Below are positions 5,112 to 5,833 of a DNA stretch of 5,833 nucleotides, one piece after another. Origin of the DNA: Holophagaceae bacterium UBA706 (GTDB taxonomy: Bacteria; Acidobacteriota; Holophagae; Holophagales; Holophagaceae); contig DBME01000042.1 in the NCBI GenBank assembly GCA_002298155.1, positions 1 through 5,833 of the forward strand. Direction: 5' to 3'. The translations under genes and the position numbers were made by a program. Every line of letters begins with the position of its first letter. Position 1 is the first letter of the stretch. The notes beneath the pieces were generated by a model. That model saw only the letters and a program-made list of their open reading frames with translations, ran no database searches and was not told where the DNA came from.

Positions 5112-5833
5112 TCAGGTCGGCTTCCCCTGGGCCGCGCAGAGGATCCTGGCGCTGGCCTCCAGGGCGGAACGCTCGTCCCTGGAAAGGACGGGGGGCAGCG
5201 TGCGCATCACGCCCTGGGCGCCCACGACCCGGGGCAGGGAGAGGCATGCGGGCAGGTCGCCCAGGAGGCCCTCCGACGGTGCGCTCACGGTGAGCAAGGC
5301 CCGCTCGTCGTCCCGCACCGCGCGCACGATCTGCGTGACGGCCCCGCCGATGCCGTACCAGGTGGCACCTTTCCCCCGGATGATGCTGGCGGCCGCGTGG
5401 CGGACCTCGTCGTCCACCGTGGCCTTAAGCTCGGCCGTAAGGGGCCGTCCGGCCTGCTCCAGGACGTGCTCCACCGGCAGGCCGCCAATCTGGGCCGAGG
5501 ACCAGATCAGCACCTCCGATTCGCCGTGCTCGCCCAGCACGTAGGCGTGCACGGACCGGGGCGACACGTCCGCCAGGCGTCCCAGGCGCGCCCGGAACCG
5601 CGCCGTGTCCAGCACCGTGCCCGACCCGAAGACCCGCCCCGCGGGCAGCCCCGACAGGCGGCCCACCAGTTCCGTGAGCACGTCCACGGGGTTGGATACC
5701 ACCACGAGGATGGCTTCCGGGGCGTGGGCCACGACCTCGGGCACCACCTCCCGGAAGATGGCGAGGTTGCGGTCCAGGAGATCCAGGCGCGTCTGGCCGG
5801 GCTGCTGGCGCGCGCCGCAGCACAGGGCCACGA
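5112..5833 (-). CDS. L-lactate dehydrogenase, partial (N-terminus outside window)
   Basis: The C-terminal 240 or so residues of an NAD-dependent L-lactate dehydrogenase, which interconverts pyruvate and L-lactate in the cytoplasm. The window cuts off the first 75-80 residues, including the GxGxxG nucleotide-binding loop; the GTG at 5831 is almost certainly an internal valine, not a start. Numbering from that codon, visible landmarks are GARQQPGQTRLDLL (6-19), with the substrate-loop Gln9 typical of lactate rather than malate dehydrogenases and Arg15; SNPVD (46-50); LDTARFR (74-80), with Asp75 and Arg78 of the catalytic set; and LGEHGESE (99-106), with catalytic His102. The ending (VLSRDERSALEASARIL) is the usual C-terminal helix. 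A malate dehydrogenase would normally carry Arg in place of Gln9. Convergent to the hydrolase cassette and apparently unrelated to it. Confidence 0.9.
   Translation of the reverse strand, partial: VALCCGARQQPGQTRLDLLDRNLAIFREVVPEVVAHAPEAILVVVSNPVDVLTELVGRLSGLPAGRVFGSGTVLDTARFRARLGRLADVSPRSVHAYVLGEHGESEVLIWSSAQIGGLPVEHVLEQAGRPLTAELKATVDDEVRHAAASIIRGKGATWYGIGGAVTQIVRAVRDDERALLTVSAPSEGLLGDLPACLSLPRVVGAQGVMRTLPPVLSRDERSALEASARILCAAQGKPT

Noticed and set aside
5026..5247. N-terminal extension of the small - strand frame into ldh
   Set aside because: Residues encoded here are Arg/Pro/Gly-rich and lie over the ldh 3' end in another frame. The strong ribosome site is placed for ATG 5025.
4676..5544. 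Two overlapping + strand frames (4676-5293 and 4828-5544) over the lactate dehydrogenase region
   Set aside because: They run antisense to the dehydrogenase and the small gene, are Arg/Ser/Pro-rich and carry no recognisable domain.

Overview
The window is GC-rich (its non-coding leader visibly less so) and compact. It carries three + strand genes in tight succession, then two - strand genes facing them. There are no RNA genes, insertion sequences or CRISPR repeats. The high GC, strong third-position G/C bias, GTG/TTG starts and Ape1-like secreted hydrolases suggest a Gram-negative environmental bacterium. An Acidobacteriota (Holophagae-like) or deltaproteobacterial host fits, but this is a guess from style, not from a marker gene.

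Region 1 (1-302) is a non-coding leader with several inverted repeats, two of which share an arm and so exclude each other. Region 2 (303-4877) is a probable operon. It begins with an OatA-like integral membrane acyltransferase-3 protein fused to an extracytoplasmic SGNH domain. Two secreted, mutually paralogous SGNH/GDSL hydrolases of the Ape1 type follow. The first and second genes overlap by 23 bp (or are 40 bp apart if a TTG start is used); the second and third overlap by 4 bp (GTGA). Region 3 (4846-5833) is on the - strand: the C-terminal three quarters of an L-lactate dehydrogenase cut by the window edge, then a 59-codon gene with a strong ribosome binding site. The 3' end of that small gene overlaps the 3' end of the third cassette gene by 32 bp.

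The likely common task of the cassette is O-acyl (probably O-acetyl) modification of an envelope glycan. The membrane protein would carry acyl groups across the inner membrane and transfer them through its own SGNH domain. The two exported hydrolases would transfer or remove acyl groups in the periplasm. The glycan (peptidoglycan, O-antigen or exopolysaccharide) cannot be read from the sequence. The combination is unusual against textbook systems: Gram-positives pair peptidoglycan with OatA, while Gram-negatives use an MBOAT protein (PatA) with PatB and Ape1; here an OatA-like fusion sits beside two Ape1-like proteins. The lactate dehydrogenase and small gene look functionally unrelated.
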